A program made the translations under genes and the position numbers. 64,000 nt of DNA, from positions 2,108,001-2,172,000 of the forward strand of contig CP103025.1 of NCBI GenBank assembly GCA_024752435.1. Reading direction: 5' to 3'. The DNA comes from Allantophomopsis cytisporea. Taxonomy: Eukaryota; Ascomycota; Leotiomycetes; Phacidiales; Phacidiaceae. Numbering within the stretch: position 1 is the first letter of the stretch; every line of letters starts with the position of its first letter. Positions 1 through 12,075 of the stretch are shown piece after piece. The notes under the pieces are model-generated. The model worked only from the letters and a program-made list of their open reading frames with translations. It searched no databases and had not been told where the DNA came from.

Positions 1-1
1 C

Positions 2-583
2 GATGACGGATCGCTCAACAACCAATTGTCCGTAGACAGAATCTCAGACGTAGCCATCGCTTACGCACAGGCCGGTGCCCATTGCGTTGCACCATCGGAT
101 ATGAACGATGGTCGCATTCGTGCTATCAAACTCAAACTCATCGAAGAGGGTATTGCGCACAGAGTCGTGCTCATGTCATACGCTGCAAAGTTCTCTGGCT
201 GCCTGTACGGACCATTCCGTGATGCTGCTGGTTCCTGTCCGTCGTTCGGCGACCGCAAGTGCTATCAGCTCCCACCCGGTGGCCGCGGATTGGCACGTAG
301 AGCTATCACGAGAGATATTGGAGAGGGCGCGGATATCATCATGGTGAAGCCGGCCAGTCAATATCTCGATATCATTAGTGATGCCAAGGAAATTGGTAGA
401 GACCTCCCCATTGCTGCGTACCAAGTTAGTGGAGAATTCGCTATGATCCATGCAGGAGCCAAGGCTGGTGTATTTGATCTCAAGACCATGGCTTTCGAGT
501 CTACTGAGGGTATTCTTAGAGCGGGTGCTACTATTATTGTCAGCTATTTCACACCAGACTTCTTGGATTGGTTGAACAACTAG
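2..583 (+). CDS. hem2: Porphobilinogen synthase (ALA dehydratase), 3' part
   Basis: Condenses two 5-aminolevulinate molecules to porphobilinogen in haem synthesis in the cytosol. The frame is open from the left edge of the window, so the N-terminal part, including any zinc-binding cysteines, lies outside. Visible landmarks are AGAHCVAPSDMNDGR, the first active-site lysine in MSYAAKF, FRDAAGSCPSFGDRKCYQLPPG, the Schiff-base lysine in IIMVKP, and VSGEFAMI near the C-terminus. The last ~193 residues match the family end to end without an intron. The protein ends in DFLDWLNN followed by TAG. The family assignment is certain. The gene faces CDC14 tail to tail across a 1.8 kb gap. Confidence 0.97.
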   Translation, partial: DDGSLNNQLSVDRISDVAIAYAQAGAHCVAPSDMNDGRIRAIKLKLIEEGIAHRVVLMSYAAKFSGCLYGPFRDAAGSCPSFGDRKCYQLPPGGRGLARRAITRDIGEGADIIMVKPASQYLDIISDAKEIGRDLPIAAYQVSGEFAMIHAGAKAGVFDLKTMAFESTEGILRAGATIIVSYFTPDFLDWLNN

Positions 584-2377
584 GTGTGTGATTCGGCGTC
601 TGATGAAGGGAAATGAGTATGAATGATGGGGCTTGGCGTCTGGTGTAGTGGGCAGCGTATCGATGAAAACATTGTCGGGTTCATTTCTTTTCTTGTTTTA
701 TCTATAAATTTATGTACGATATCAGTATCATGACAGCGAGCTTGTTGAATGGATGTCTTTAGAATGACATCCCGCGTTTATGTAAGAAATTAACTCAACT
801 ATTTCAATGCAAAGTGCAATGTCAAAACGTGTGCAGACTAATACAATTGTTCATAGCAAAACACTCGTTGATAGACGAACGAGAAGATGCATATCAATTA
901 GGGTCGTATGATTCTCAAGAGGCATAGTTATTGAGAGGCACACAGTGGTCGAGTGCCTAAATACAGCCATTAAGACCCACTCAGATACCTAGAGCCATGT
1001 GTTCGGTCATCGGTGTTAGCAATATGTGCAATTCGTCATAGTGAAAGGCAAGTCTTATGGTTCGAAGTTATGGTCGTCCAAGATGAAAGCCAAACTCACA
1101 AGGCTTAAGCGGCCCCGCACCGCCGTCCCGCGTGTATCTAGGGTAGTGGGAACATCCACCAAGCTTTATTTATGTAGAAGGTACGGGCATAGGAGGGTTA
1201 AAAAAATGGCTTTTAATACAGAGCATTTTTGAAGGAGGATAAATCTTCTTAACTATGGTAAGGTACCTTAGAGACGCTAAGGGGTTGAAGGAGTGGCATT
1301 TAGCAATATTTAATCGGCAGATATGTATATGGTATGATATGTATATTATACCAATGGTTATCTGAGGCAACATCTTCTCATCTTAGTTGTTTACGTTTGG
1401 ATTTAGTGGACACACTTAGATACTTCATATCCAGACTTCCATATCTCACATTGTCCACGTTGTATCCATTTTCCTCTTACACTATACTATCCAAAGAATC
1501 CCTACCGCATTTGTAACCTTCACATAGTATCAAAACAAAAAACTTGGCAAAACGCTATCTAGTCAAGTTACAGTAAAATAGAATCTTACATCTCGACAGG
1601 AACGATGTGGAACTGTAGATGCAGGGCAACACCAACAGTATTACAAACTCTTTCTTTCACACCCACGGCAGCTCTACGTCGAGGTTCTCCACAGATTAGA
1701 CTGTATATTTATACTTGTCTACTGTCTCCTAAGTACTTACAATGCAAACTGTGATGAAGACCGGCACTCTAGTAAGCAGCAGAATATGTGTATAAGCCCC
1801 TAGTCAACTGCTATCATCACGGAGCGGTCTTTGTTTCACCACTGATGATTAGAAAAATACTACTGAAGACAGACCATGCTTAAATTCAAAACAAAGATTC
1901 CTGTACACTTATCGCACTGAATCACTCACTCTAAGAGCACATGTAGCAGGAGTACCAGGAGAGGCAGAGTGAGATGGGTAGACATGTCTCAAGTGTAAAG
2001 TCACCAAGAGCTGTACAGCCATTCGAAGCCATACGAAAGCAATCAAGACATTATTTCACATACACTCAAACACGCTCACAACACAGACATTAGAACCCAG
2101 TTCATTCGTATGGATACCCTCATAACTCATCACCTCCACCCAACTCCAAACACCTCCCTGAAGTCCAAGATCTAAAATCAAGTCCAGTCAACACAGTTCA
2201 ACACACACAGTATCCGCTTCGCAAAGCCATTTATTCCATGCAATGCCATACAAAAACGGTCCATTCACAATACGCCAATCCGAACCTGGAAAAAACCCCC
2301 CAAACGCCACTAATGCAATCCACAAACTCCAACAACAGACACAGACACACAAACACGAAAATCATCTACACCCCCCT
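584..2377. other. Intergenic stretch between convergent hem2 and cdc14
   Basis: This is 1.8 kb between two convergent stop codons, far longer than two ordinary fungal 3' UTRs. Only short frames occur (at most 127 codons, that one overlapping the cdc14 end), none with a recognisable domain. I see no RNA gene or transposon in it. Confidence 0.6.
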
Positions 2378-4475
2378 CTAATGCGTAACCTTCCTCGTCC
2401 CCAAACTTCCAACTCGTCCACTCGTCTTCCTCACACCAGTAGTGTCTCTCTTCGGACTACCTCGGACCTTCATACTCGCACTACCAGACTTGACCTTCTG
2501 CGCAACGAGATTCTCGATATCATTCTCGCGCTCCTCAACATCAACATATACAGTAGCAACGCTCATAGCGCGAGTTTTCTCTCTGCCAGGCGATCGGCTG
2601 CTGCGACGAGTAGCGCGCATGCGTAGCTGCCACTCCTCTTCCGACTCAGACTCACCACGGGATGAGCGGTGAATCGAGATGACTTCAGAGGTGGCTTCCT
2701 TGCGCTGTGGGGATGGTGGTTCTTCACCCGAAACACTGCGTTGTGGGTATGGGTAATGTCTGTCGATACGAGAGGTCTTACGAGGTTGGCCGGGAGTTGG
2801 AGCAGGCAGACAATCTTCTTGCACGCCGAGGGAGTTCCTCTCGTTGTCGACCTCGCTCAATGGTGCTCTTCGGGATCCATTGGATGGCGTGGAAACGCCG
2901 CCGCTTTGTAGGCGAGTCTTTTTGGTAGGTGTGGATGGGGCCATTGAGGAGGCAAGAGAAGCTCGTACCTCCTTCTCGATGCGGGCACGCATCTCACGCT
3001 CGCACTCTTCCTTTACCCACCAAGAGCGGAATGTGCCCTGGTTGAGGTGCAGCCAGTGCTGTTGAGGTCCGACTACCATACCTGGACGCATGAAGCGCAT
3101 AAAGGCGATGATTTCGTTGGCAGTGAAGCCATATCTGTAGATGAGATAGGCTCCAATCAGACAACCTGTTCGGCCGAGACCAGCCTTGCAGTGCACTGCG
3201 ATGCCTTTCTTTTGGACGGTGATCATCTCATGAGCCAGGGTGATGAATTTGCGAACAACACTGAGCGAGGGACATGTTCCGTCGTCGAAGATCATGTCGA
3301 GATGAGTTATGCCGAGAGCCTCAAAGTAAGAAGGGCAGTAGAGCTCAGAGTTCAGGCGAACAACGAGACCGACATTGCGTTCCGAGAAGTGCTTGAGAAC
3401 ATTCTTGAAAGGCTGTGGAAGAGTAGGATGATCATCAACAGCTTCCAGAGTCGATGGAAGGGTAGCGAATAATGGAGAGGTGGTGGGGATTGGAGCAACG
3501 GGTGTGTGTTGTGGGGAAGCAAAAGCGAGAAAATCCGGGGTTAACCAGTTGAAATCACCCTGGTCCACCCGTTCGAACTTTTCGTATTCCTCCAAATCGA
3601 ATTGCGGGAGTGCACAGAAGCCCTCTTCCTTCGCGCGCCACACTCCGTATACAACATCTTGAATGTTGATGACATAATCTGCCTGACTGTAGCCAGCGTC
3701 ACGGAAGGGCATCAATGGCGGATCGGCTTGCGCGATTGGAGCAAGGGCGAGGTGGGGTGGCCATCCTTGAATCAAGACCATATAGCATGCCAACAAACAG
3801 GCAGCATTGGCACGACCTGTAAAAAGACGACGTTAGTATTTAGATATAAAGCTTAGTCGTTGTAGAACTTACTCCGAGCATCAGCCCTGCTCCAGAATAC
3901 GACGGGCTTGTTCTTATTCTCTGGAGCGCCTAGAATGTCATGAAAGTGCACAGCAAATCGATAGAGGTGGCCAATGTGGAGTGGTCCGAAATCGTGATGG
4001 AAAGCATTGTACAAGAGGGTATCATCCACGGAGAAGTAATAAGGCGGTTCTTGGTGCTTGTCGGCGGCTGGTGTTGGAGCTGCTGCCGCGCGAGAAGAAC
4101 GCTTCGAGGGCGATCGAGAGGATTGTTGTGCTGGGTATGGGAAGATCGTTTCTGCAGTTGGTGGGCTGGTGTATGATGCCAAATACAATCGATCTTCAAT
4201 AATAGTCAGTACGAGTTCAGGAGTGCACGCGACCCTCTTCAGGGCTTGGAGCGCTTTGTCGAAGACCTCGATAGGCGCGCGAAAACATCCCGCTTCTTGC
4301 AAGTCGGCGACGTCACGAGTCTTGTTATTATATTCCATAGTGATATAATGGTAAGGGTACCGAGATATAGGACGAAAAGTGCATACGCAAGGAGAGGGTT
4401 GGTGGTGAAGTGTAGCTTACCTGGAATATATTCGATGATTTGGCCGTAGTTGGTTGCTCGCAAGGAAGGAGACAT
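2378..4475 (-). CDS. cdc14: Cdc14 dual-specificity protein phosphatase
   Basis: Removes CDK phosphates (pSer-Pro) at mitotic exit and in septation; acts in the nucleolus, spindle pole and cytosol in fungi. Three exons: 4475-4421, 3873-4193 (reverse) and 3816-2378, giving 604 residues. Introns of 227 and 56 nt have GTAAGC/GTAAGT donors, and the reading frame closes exactly. The N-terminal DSP-like domain shows VFWSRADARSRANAACLL at the second junction. The catalytic loop is HCKAGLGRTG, followed by the family signature RPGMVVGPQQHWL. A basic, serine-rich low-complexity tail of ~200 residues carries many SP/TP and RR(S) sites and ends in TGVRKTSGRVG, like the yeast tail. The start is the ATG before SPSLRATNYGQ; upstream in-frame sequence lacks another ATG. 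Confidence 0.95.
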
Positions 4476-6053
4476 GATGAAGAAGGCACTCCAATTGAAG
4501 GGAGTCGCCAAGGAGGTATATACGCGGTCGTGAAAGCGTAAAGGGTCGGTATGTCTGCAATGGAGGCTCTCCGACGGTTTGCGGTGGGAAGCAAGTGCAA
4601 AGGATTGCGTCTATTTGGAATGATGTCGCTGAATTGTTTGTTGTTGATCTTATGGATGCATGCTAGTGACCCGACAACAAGGCAGATCTTTTTTCAACTG
4701 TGCTTGCGCAATTGAACAGTTTCCAAGGCAGTAATTGAAGAGGTTGGTTTGGGTGGGGGAACTGAAAGGATGATTTAGAAATAAAGCGATGTATACAAAA
4801 AAAGACAGAATGCAATTCTCTTTTGTTGTTGTTGAAGGTTATGTGGGGGTGGGATGGATAAAATAGAAGAAGAATTCTTTTTGTCGGGTTGTGATGGTCG
4901 AACTGGTGGTCATGAGCGTTTGTATGTATGTACTCGAGCGAGCTGTGGTGATGGGTGATGGTGATGCACGAATCCGGAAAGAGCTAAGAAGTGTTATTGT
5001 TTACGTGGTAAACGAGCCAATGAGAGGTGGTTGTTGAGATCCACCGGCCAGGATCCAGTGTCCCATAGCAACCAGCTTGCTTTGGGATCTTTCTCTTCCA
5101 TGTCAAGTCCAAGTGGCATCTCACGCACCGAGTCTTTTATCTTAGGTAGTACGTAGTAAGTGATGTAGGTGCCGAGGTAGGTGGTACCTTAGGTACATTA
5201 GTCTTCAATGTGTATCTTAGTCTTTTGATCTTTGATGCTGTAATTCTAATCTACCTTACTCTCCGTATGTAAATATTATTCTACTACCACGTACTCTACT
5301 ACGTTCTCCACTGGCCATTGTTGACTGTACACATCTGTTTCTTCGTATTGCATTCTATGTAGAGTATCACGTGTGTCGTCGTCCTTCCTTCGCTCCCTCT
5401 TCCTTCCCTTCCTCCTCCCTCCTCCCTCCTCCCTCCTCCCTCCTCCCTCCTCCCTCCTCCCTCCTCCCTCCTTCCTCCTCCCTCCTACCTGACTCCTGTC
5501 TCCCTTGGTCCTTCCAATATATCCCTTCTTCTCTCCCTTCCTACGCTTCCCATATCTATTCAATGATATATTGATATAAGTGCCCGACCTGACCTGACCC
5601 GACCTGGTCTCCGCCTTCCGCTGCCAACTACCATCTGCCATTCACACCATCTTGATCTGGCTCATGCACCCACCACACGCACCCACCCAACACCAAACAC
5701 ATCATCACCGTAAATGCGGCCGCACCTTAGGAAAGTCCATTATGACGATATTCAATCTCAATCGAACATCTCAATTCCCCAGATCTAGACGATTGAGCCT
5801 GTCCTGCCGATACGCACCCGCAACACGAACGACCTTCGACACCAACGCCAACCAACACATCCTAGGACTATCCGTACAGTACTAAGGAATCCTACGAACA
5901 AGAAAAACCAGCAAATCTCATCTGTGCCCAATAGCCGGACCCACCAGTATATGAATCTTATCCATGAGATACGTACTACCCTATCTGACCTCACCTTGCC
6001 CGAACAGACCTGTTTTTTTTTAAGATACACCAACCTCCTCGTAAGCCTACACA
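4476..6053. other. cdc14 upstream region
   Basis: Non-coding DNA upstream of cdc14. It contains the G-rich heptamer array described separately and several AGGTA/TACCT-type motifs (5140-5210). No protein frame with recognisable features was found. Confidence 0.5.
5412..5487. repeat. CCTCCCT heptamer microsatellite
   Basis: About ten imperfect copies of a seven-base CCTCCCT unit lie in a row. The minus strand, which is the sense strand of cdc14, reads GGAGGGA repeatedly, giving many closely spaced G-runs. It sits ~0.95 kb upstream of the cdc14 start codon. Confidence 0.9.
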
Positions 6054-6373
6054 ATGGCGTCTATCCCAGAATCCCGAATTCCCCTGCTCCCTGTAAGTAA
6101 GTGCTTAAATCGTACACGCATGACCCTCCCCAAAACACACCGCATGCCACATTCCCATTCACTATTAGCTATCACCCGATCTCAATCAAGCGCATGTTTT
6201 CCGTCATGGCGGCCACAGCCGCGGCCGCAGATAGATAGAAGAGTATTTTACAAATGGACTACAGGGCTACAATTAAGCGGATGTTGCGGGTCGCTGTTGG
6301 TAGATTTATAGAGAGCTTGGGCATAGCTCTGGACGTGATAGAGGAGTTAAATGGACGGCCGCAGAGGAAATAA
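6054..6373 (+). CDS. Candidate small three-exon gene, 61 residues, unknown function
   Basis: A possible short gene assembled from splice signals: exon 1 6054-6096, exon 2 6169-6202, exon 3 6265-6373. The start MASIPESRIPLLP is preceded by a CACA-ATGG context and runs into overlapping donors GTAAGTAAGT. Using the second donor, the ...TATTAG acceptor and a GTCATG/...TACAG intron, the frame closes at TAA. The C-terminal exon would read RMLRVAVGRFIESL then GIALDVIEELNGRPQRK, a plausible amphipathic or membrane-anchored helix with a basic end. Total length is 186 nt, divisible by three. Other splicing choices give only ~34 residues. I do not recognise the protein, and the second intron lacks a good branch site. 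Confidence 0.3.
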
Positions 6374-6637
6374 GAATGTGGGGACAGGATCAAGTGGGCG
6401 GGGGATAGAGATAGGGTACATTTCTTGGCGTTCAGGAGGCCAATGCTGTACAACGATACAATGAAGCCATTTATGTCACTTAATAGGTTGGCTGCAGATG
6501 AAACTGAAGCCGTCTTATAGTAACGATACGAATTTGAGAAACGGTTCTTCCCCTCTCAGAAATCCACTTGCCGATATCAAATCTCACTTCATCATGGACC
6601 ATAAGTTTTGCTCAGGAATTATATTTAGGATTCTGCG

Positions 6638-8623
6638 TTAGCTTGACCATAACTTCCTTATCATACGGAATGTTGGCGCCTTAATATGACTAGGTTCCAG
6701 CTCCTGTGGAGTCTCTTGAACCTTTGTGCTACTCAGATGTCCTCTAATCAAAGGGCGCCATCCTGGCAAGTTCTGTTCGCCCTTCTTCGGCCTTCGGTGC
6801 CCAGTGTGGAAGAAATTCCAATATGGGATATCGATCTTTGTGACATGCGTGTCTGCTTCCCAAGTTGCCTTCCTCGATACGTCGTTGTTGAATTTCTTAT
6901 AATAAAGACCATGCTCGGTTAGTGCTCCAAATGTGTCGTGCACAACCTTAAAATTGCCACTGCCGTTGCCTTCGTTCTGTCCGGGTACGACATCAATGGT
7001 AGATGGAATGGTTCCAACCATTGTCATGCCCCTCTCGAACTGCCACTTTGGAGACCATGGATCGCTGGGTATAAAAAACTGGATCCAGTCACCGGGTTTC
7101 GCAGCGTCTCCCAATGCCTTACGCTGCTCGTCCTCCACCGACGTATCTTCTGAGGTCTCGTGGACACCATAGGACGTATTTGAAATTTCCCGGAGTTGGG
7201 TTTCTGGATCCAGAGATAGAAGTCCTTGCTTAATGCCCCATCCACCTCCACCACTCACTGGAGAATCCCATCAGCATATACACTCCAACGTCGACGAAAA
7301 TAGTAGATAGACTTACGAACGCGATGTAATCTCCCCCCCTTGCTTATCAACCAATGTAGATAATCAGACCGTTGTTTCTTATTATTCGTAAGTTCCAGCT
7401 TCCATTGCGCTTGAATCGACTCTTTGCTCATGAAAGTCTTCCATTGCGCTTTCACCGACTCTTTGCTTTTGAAAGGTGGCAATGTAGTAGATTCTAAGTT
7501 TCCGGACGCAAGATCCTGAAGCTGACTTTCTGAAATTATTATCGCCCAGATCTGCACAGTTCTAGGGGGGATCTCCTTCGCTTCGAAGTACTGGTCCACT
7601 GTAGCTTCCAGCTCTCTACTAGCTGGTACAGCCGTATTGTCTTCCTCCCCAATTTTGACTTGCCTTACAATATTTCCCATGCCTGAATCGATCTGGCGCC
7701 AAGGGGTGAGAGGAGCAACCGAGCAATTGGCATTCATCCCAGTAACATGATTGGAGAATTTGAGAACCTGAGAGAGCGTCTCTGTCCTTTCAGAACGCTT
7801 CCAGTCGCCGCTTTCAACTTTTACCCAATTCTCAACAAATAGTGTTGACGGCTTACCGTTGCAAAATAAAGTATTGGCAAGTGGCAGCATCACCTTCTCC
7901 ATGAGAGCATCCTTAAGACTCAAAGCACTGAATTGGAATTCCAAGTGGGCTCTCACGTCGCTAGAGAGCTTTGTCTTTGACGCAACACTACCAAGGTGAT
8001 CAAAAAGGATGGCAAAGCCCTCTGCGCCGGCTCTGTATTTGTTGCTCTCATAGGTAAGAACGGGAAGCCGGTCGACCACTGCCACAATGACTGGAACTTT
8101 GACACTCTCATTCTCAGCGAGTTTGAAACGATCTAAATTGTCAGTTCCGAGAATTTTGCCGAGGACTTGGGACATGAACTGGTCATCATCGATCCAGGAA
8201 GCGCCCGTGACAAAGGACGGTGTGGTGAGGATAACGAGCTTTGGCTGACTCTTCCGACGCAGCTGCTTGGCCACAACCTTGCGGTCGTAGGTCCGTGATT
8301 GAATCGACAATTGAGCCAAGAAATCTTCTTTTTCCTGATAGGACATTAGTAAGAGTCAGACATAGGATTTTAAGGAAATGTCAGACAGCTTTAGCAGGAT
8401 TTTCACAGAACATAGTGAATCTTCGAAAGCTCCTTTGCACCTTCTGCTTAGTTTCAGATTTTGGAAGGTCATTGACAATGATTTGTGCTTCAGTGTTGGT
8501 GTCGTAGCGCGGTGAACATTGGGAGAAAGCTCTCGTAGGCGCGAGCATGGGACGCGCATCGCGCATTGAGATTCGCGCAGATTGACATTGCCTCGTGGCC
8601 TGAAGGAGTAACCTGAGGGCCAT
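6638..8623 (-). CDS. Conserved-looking mitochondrial protein of unknown function
   Basis: Three exons (8623-8387, 8334-7317, 7257-6638; introns 52 and 59 nt) give 624 residues in frame. The first intron has an unusual GTCTGA donor but a perfect TTACTAAT branch site; the second is GTAAGT...CCAG. The N-terminus (MALRLLLQATRQCQSAR...) is basic and acid-free and holds an RAF|S motif, as in a mitochondrial presequence. The middle has beta-rich stretches (PKLVILTTPSFVTG, VPVIVAVVDRLPVL). Near residue 420 comes LSGGGGWGIKQGLLSLDPE, which looks like a conserved motif, and later GDWIQFFIPSD. An imperfect internal repeat (SKESVKAQWK / SKESIQAQWK) lies just before it. I do not recognise a characterised family; an ascomycete-specific mitochondrial matrix protein is the best guess. 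Confidence 0.75.
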
Positions 8624-10003
8624 TGTCAATGAGATATGAGATCACGTCAATTCATCAAGATCAGAAGTAGTCATGAGTTCCAAAGGCGAAGAATTGGTAA
8701 TGCGCAATGTCAATGTGCTTGATGCGTTGATGTTATATTCTTGGTGTTGTCGCTAAACCACATATGACCCGAGGCACCAAATTTTAGCCCAGGTAGCGAA
8801 GCAATATGACAATGAAGGTATGCAGAGCAACCAGGTCGAGAGGATATTTAAATATTTGTAGAAAAGCTACTGTCTATATGACAATGTAGCTCAATATAAT
8901 ATTTCTCAGGGGATCTGAGAAGTTTGACTTGTCAGCAATAGAAGTGGCTTATAGTTTTGCAACATCAAAATAAGGGCGACAAATAACTGCTGGCATGATC
9001 GGGAAGCATGGAACGAATCACATGATATTGCTACTATACGAATATTACTACTGTGTAGATGTAAGTTTAGTTACAATTTGGTTTTGTTTTGTTATATTGT
9101 ATATTGCGGTTCATGTAACCCATTGGAAAACTGGATTGATCAGATATCTTATGTTATTTTGTCATCATAGAAACTTAGAAAGAGCTGGCTATATACGTTC
9201 ATCAAGTCCCTCAGAACCTATACACACATGTTCAAGGGTCCATGAGAAGTTACACGTTTAGATCTTGATTTTCAGCACGAGCACTTGAGTTATGCAGAAC
9301 TATACATAAGTCTATTTGAAATCGTACAATCATCAAGAGCTACAAGCTCTCAAGAATTCCTAGGTAGTTAACTTAGAGCTTTAACTTACTGGCTGTAAAA
9401 GCTAATTAGAATCATGTAATCCTTAAAGTCATAGCGTTGCTCAGAGCCGCAGAGCTGTGAGGCCATGTATTTCTCCTGCGGTACGTTACGAAAGATACGA
9501 GGGAGTATATGTCATTCAGCTAGCTTTTCGCTCTTGATTTGAGAAGAGACCTAGCAAACCCTTCATTAGAAGCTTCAAGAGATCTGAATAACTCCTTAGG
9601 TTGTTGTCCTTGACTTCCTTAACCCTATCAACCCCCAATCCTCCGACTTTTCAAAACACACGACCGATACATATACACAAAGCACTCTTAAAACCATTAT
9701 CTTATTCATATATAACATTACTTTTGACCTAAAGATATCTTCTATACCATACGCAAAAAGACACCGCTAACCATGCTCCGCCGATCTTATGCTACGCTTA
9801 CATCTACCCGCTCAGTACGTTAAATCCACATTAAGTCTTCATCACACAGTCCGACCACCCGCCTCCTTTCCTCAAGACATTAAATCTGTATGAAAAAGTA
9901 TTCCCAAGATGAGATAGGCACCTACGGTATCATTGAACGCCCCGAGACAAAGGATTGATCCTAAGGAAATAGTCATCAAATCCCGCACTTTTTTTTCGAT
10001 GCG
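8624..10003. other. Intergenic stretch upstream of the mitochondrial gene
   Basis: AT-rich DNA with no recognised gene up to ~9.6 kb. The part after 9600 looks like a promoter and leader on the plus strand (C/A-rich, then ATG at 9773), described as a candidate below. Nothing else was identified. Confidence 0.5.
9773..9912 (+). other. Possible short presequence-like exon
   Basis: An ATG in a CTAACC context opens MLRRSYATLTSTRS, a textbook mitochondrial presequence composition, immediately followed by a GTACGT donor at 9815. A pyrimidine-rich acceptor (CCTCCTTTCCTCAAG, ending 9881) keeps the frame and would give ...TLNLYEKVFPR and TGA at 9910. A different nearby frame (DEIGTYGIIERPETKD, then TGA at ~9956) also looks protein-like. 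No complete convincing model could be built. Confidence 0.25.
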
Positions 10004-12075
10004 TTAAATCTTGACATCCGCCAATTTCTTCTCCGCCTCCTCAGCACGTGCATTCGCATCGGCTACTTGCTGTTTCAAGAGCTTGATATACTCGATAGCC
10101 TGTTCAACAGTACTAGCCTTCGAGCCCGCACTTTGCGCAGCCTTGCTCTCCTTCGCATCTTTTGAGTCCTTTATGTCCGTCGCATCTTCTCCATCACCAC
10201 TACCGCTTTTCTCGGCACCACTATCCTTCCCGTTCTGCGGAAGTAGGGTAGCGATTTCCTGTAACGCAGAGTTGATTCTATTGCGTCTACCCTGCTCGGC
10301 GATTTTGTGAGAGGTACGTTTGGAGGTGAGATTTGTAGAAAGCTCAGTGGGGTAGGAGACGCCAGGGAGGTGAGTTCCTTCGAGGATATTCTGATAGTTT
10401 GATTTGGAGGCGAGGAGTAGCGATGCGGTGTCATCCGAGACGCTACCACCGCCTGGAAGAAGAGGTTTAATGCTCGGTGAGATCTTAGGACGCAGGGCGG
10501 GAGAGACGTGTACCGAGCTTATGGAGCCTCGTTTCTTGACGCCGCGAGGGAGGAGAGTTGGTGTTTTGCGAGTGCTGTCTGGTGTAGGAAGGATGCGTGG
10601 ACTTTGACTTGCTGCGATCGTTGGGCGGACAAACACAGGTGAAGGCAGGGGCTGGAAGCCTGCAGTTTTGGAGGCAGAGTTCAAAGTTGGAGTTGTCTGC
10701 CCGTCGGAAGTCGTATCAATACGTGATAGTTCTGGCTTGGCTGTATCTGTGGAAGCAGCTTCTGGGAGTGCAAAATCATCCATGATATGATCATCGATAG
10801 TGTTTTCCTGAGATGCCATAGCCGGTGACTGTTGTTCACCGCTGCTAGGAGGCTTCATCAATTTCATGAGAGAAGCTGGCGTTGCTGGTGATAGACCCCC
10901 TTCAGCAACATTAAGTGACTGAGTGCGTCCCTTTGCCTGGCTGACCAAATATGGTGAATTCTTTGCAGAACGTTGCTGCGGTACTGGAGGAGGTGCCATC
11001 GCTGTATCCGACAGATGCTCAGGAGATATCGAACCATTCTCAGATACATCAGTACTTGGAACAGATTTTCCTGAGCCACCATTACTTGAAGGTTGTGACT
11101 TGGTGCCTGGGTCAACGATTTCCGCGAGAGTTTGAGGGGGGATGATAGTTGAGCCACCCTTTCGCCGTTGTGGCTTCACAATTGGAGATTGTCTGACGGC
11201 ACGAGGATTGCGGGGCTTAGCAGCTGCTTTCCTTGTAGTTTTCTTGACACCTGCAGATTGCTGAGATTCATTGTTGAAGTCAACGGGCGAAGTCGTTGCA
11301 GAATTCTCGGATCGTCGAGCCTCTTGAACTGTACGATGTTCATTCTGAGCATGCAAGGCAGGAGAGCTTAGAGGACTGAAATATGCCCCCGGCATTGTAA
11401 AATCATTCATGTGGAACTGGGTTTCAAGAGGAGTGACGGCAGGCGAAACTAAAGGTGTAAATGACATCTGTTTGACATTAGCTGGAGAGCTTCTTCGATT
11501 CCCAAAGAGGTTCGACGCACGTCTTGCTCTTTCTGTCTTACCTGGAATCTGTTGTACTGCTGCTGCTGTTGCGAATCAGGGGTCATGTAGAAGCTACCGG
11601 CCCCTCCGTGCATCTCGATGCTATTTGGTGTTGGAGGAACCATGTTATTCTGAGCATAATAATTTCTTTGCTGTTCTTGTATAGCCCTCTGTTGTTGCTG
11701 CTGACGCTGCTGCTGAAGATACTGGATCTGTGCATCCAATTCCACCAAACTCTCATGCGAACCATGAACACTATTAATTGGTGTATTCGAAATTGTTGAG
11801 TGGTTTGACGTAGGCACATTTATTGGATGCTGCTCCTGCATAACCACATCCTTCATCTGATGCATATGATTTTGTCCATCCATATGTGTATCCATAGAAT
11901 CTCCTCCGCTCTGTTGCATTTGCACATGGGATTGGCCATCGAATTCCGGGAAGTCGAAATGCAGACTATCACTGAGATTACTGATATTCATGTCGAGAAA
12001 TTGCTCAAAATCCTCATGTGGAGGTGCCGAGAGAGTAGGATCCTCATGATCACCCCACATAACGGAAGAATCCAT
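10004..12075 (-). CDS. nuc-1: NUC-1/PHO4-type bHLH transcription factor
   Basis: Likely activator of phosphate-starvation genes (PHO regulon), binding CACGTG in the nucleus. Two exons (12075-11542 and 11467-10004; 74-nt intron with GTAAGA donor) give 665 residues. The N-terminus is acidic with Gln/His-rich runs, then MNDFTMPGAYFSPLSSPALH, which resembles NUC-1/PalcA proteins. Long Ser/Pro/Thr-rich disordered regions follow. The bHLH near residues 558-650 begins KRTSHKIAEQGRRNRIN, with the His, Glu and Arg positions that read E-box bases in PHO4. The loop is very long (~40 residues, Gly/Lys/Asp-rich), followed by STVEQAIEYIKLLKQQ and a short coiled coil. The family is secure; equivalence to Neurospora NUC-1 is by similarity. 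Confidence 0.9.
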
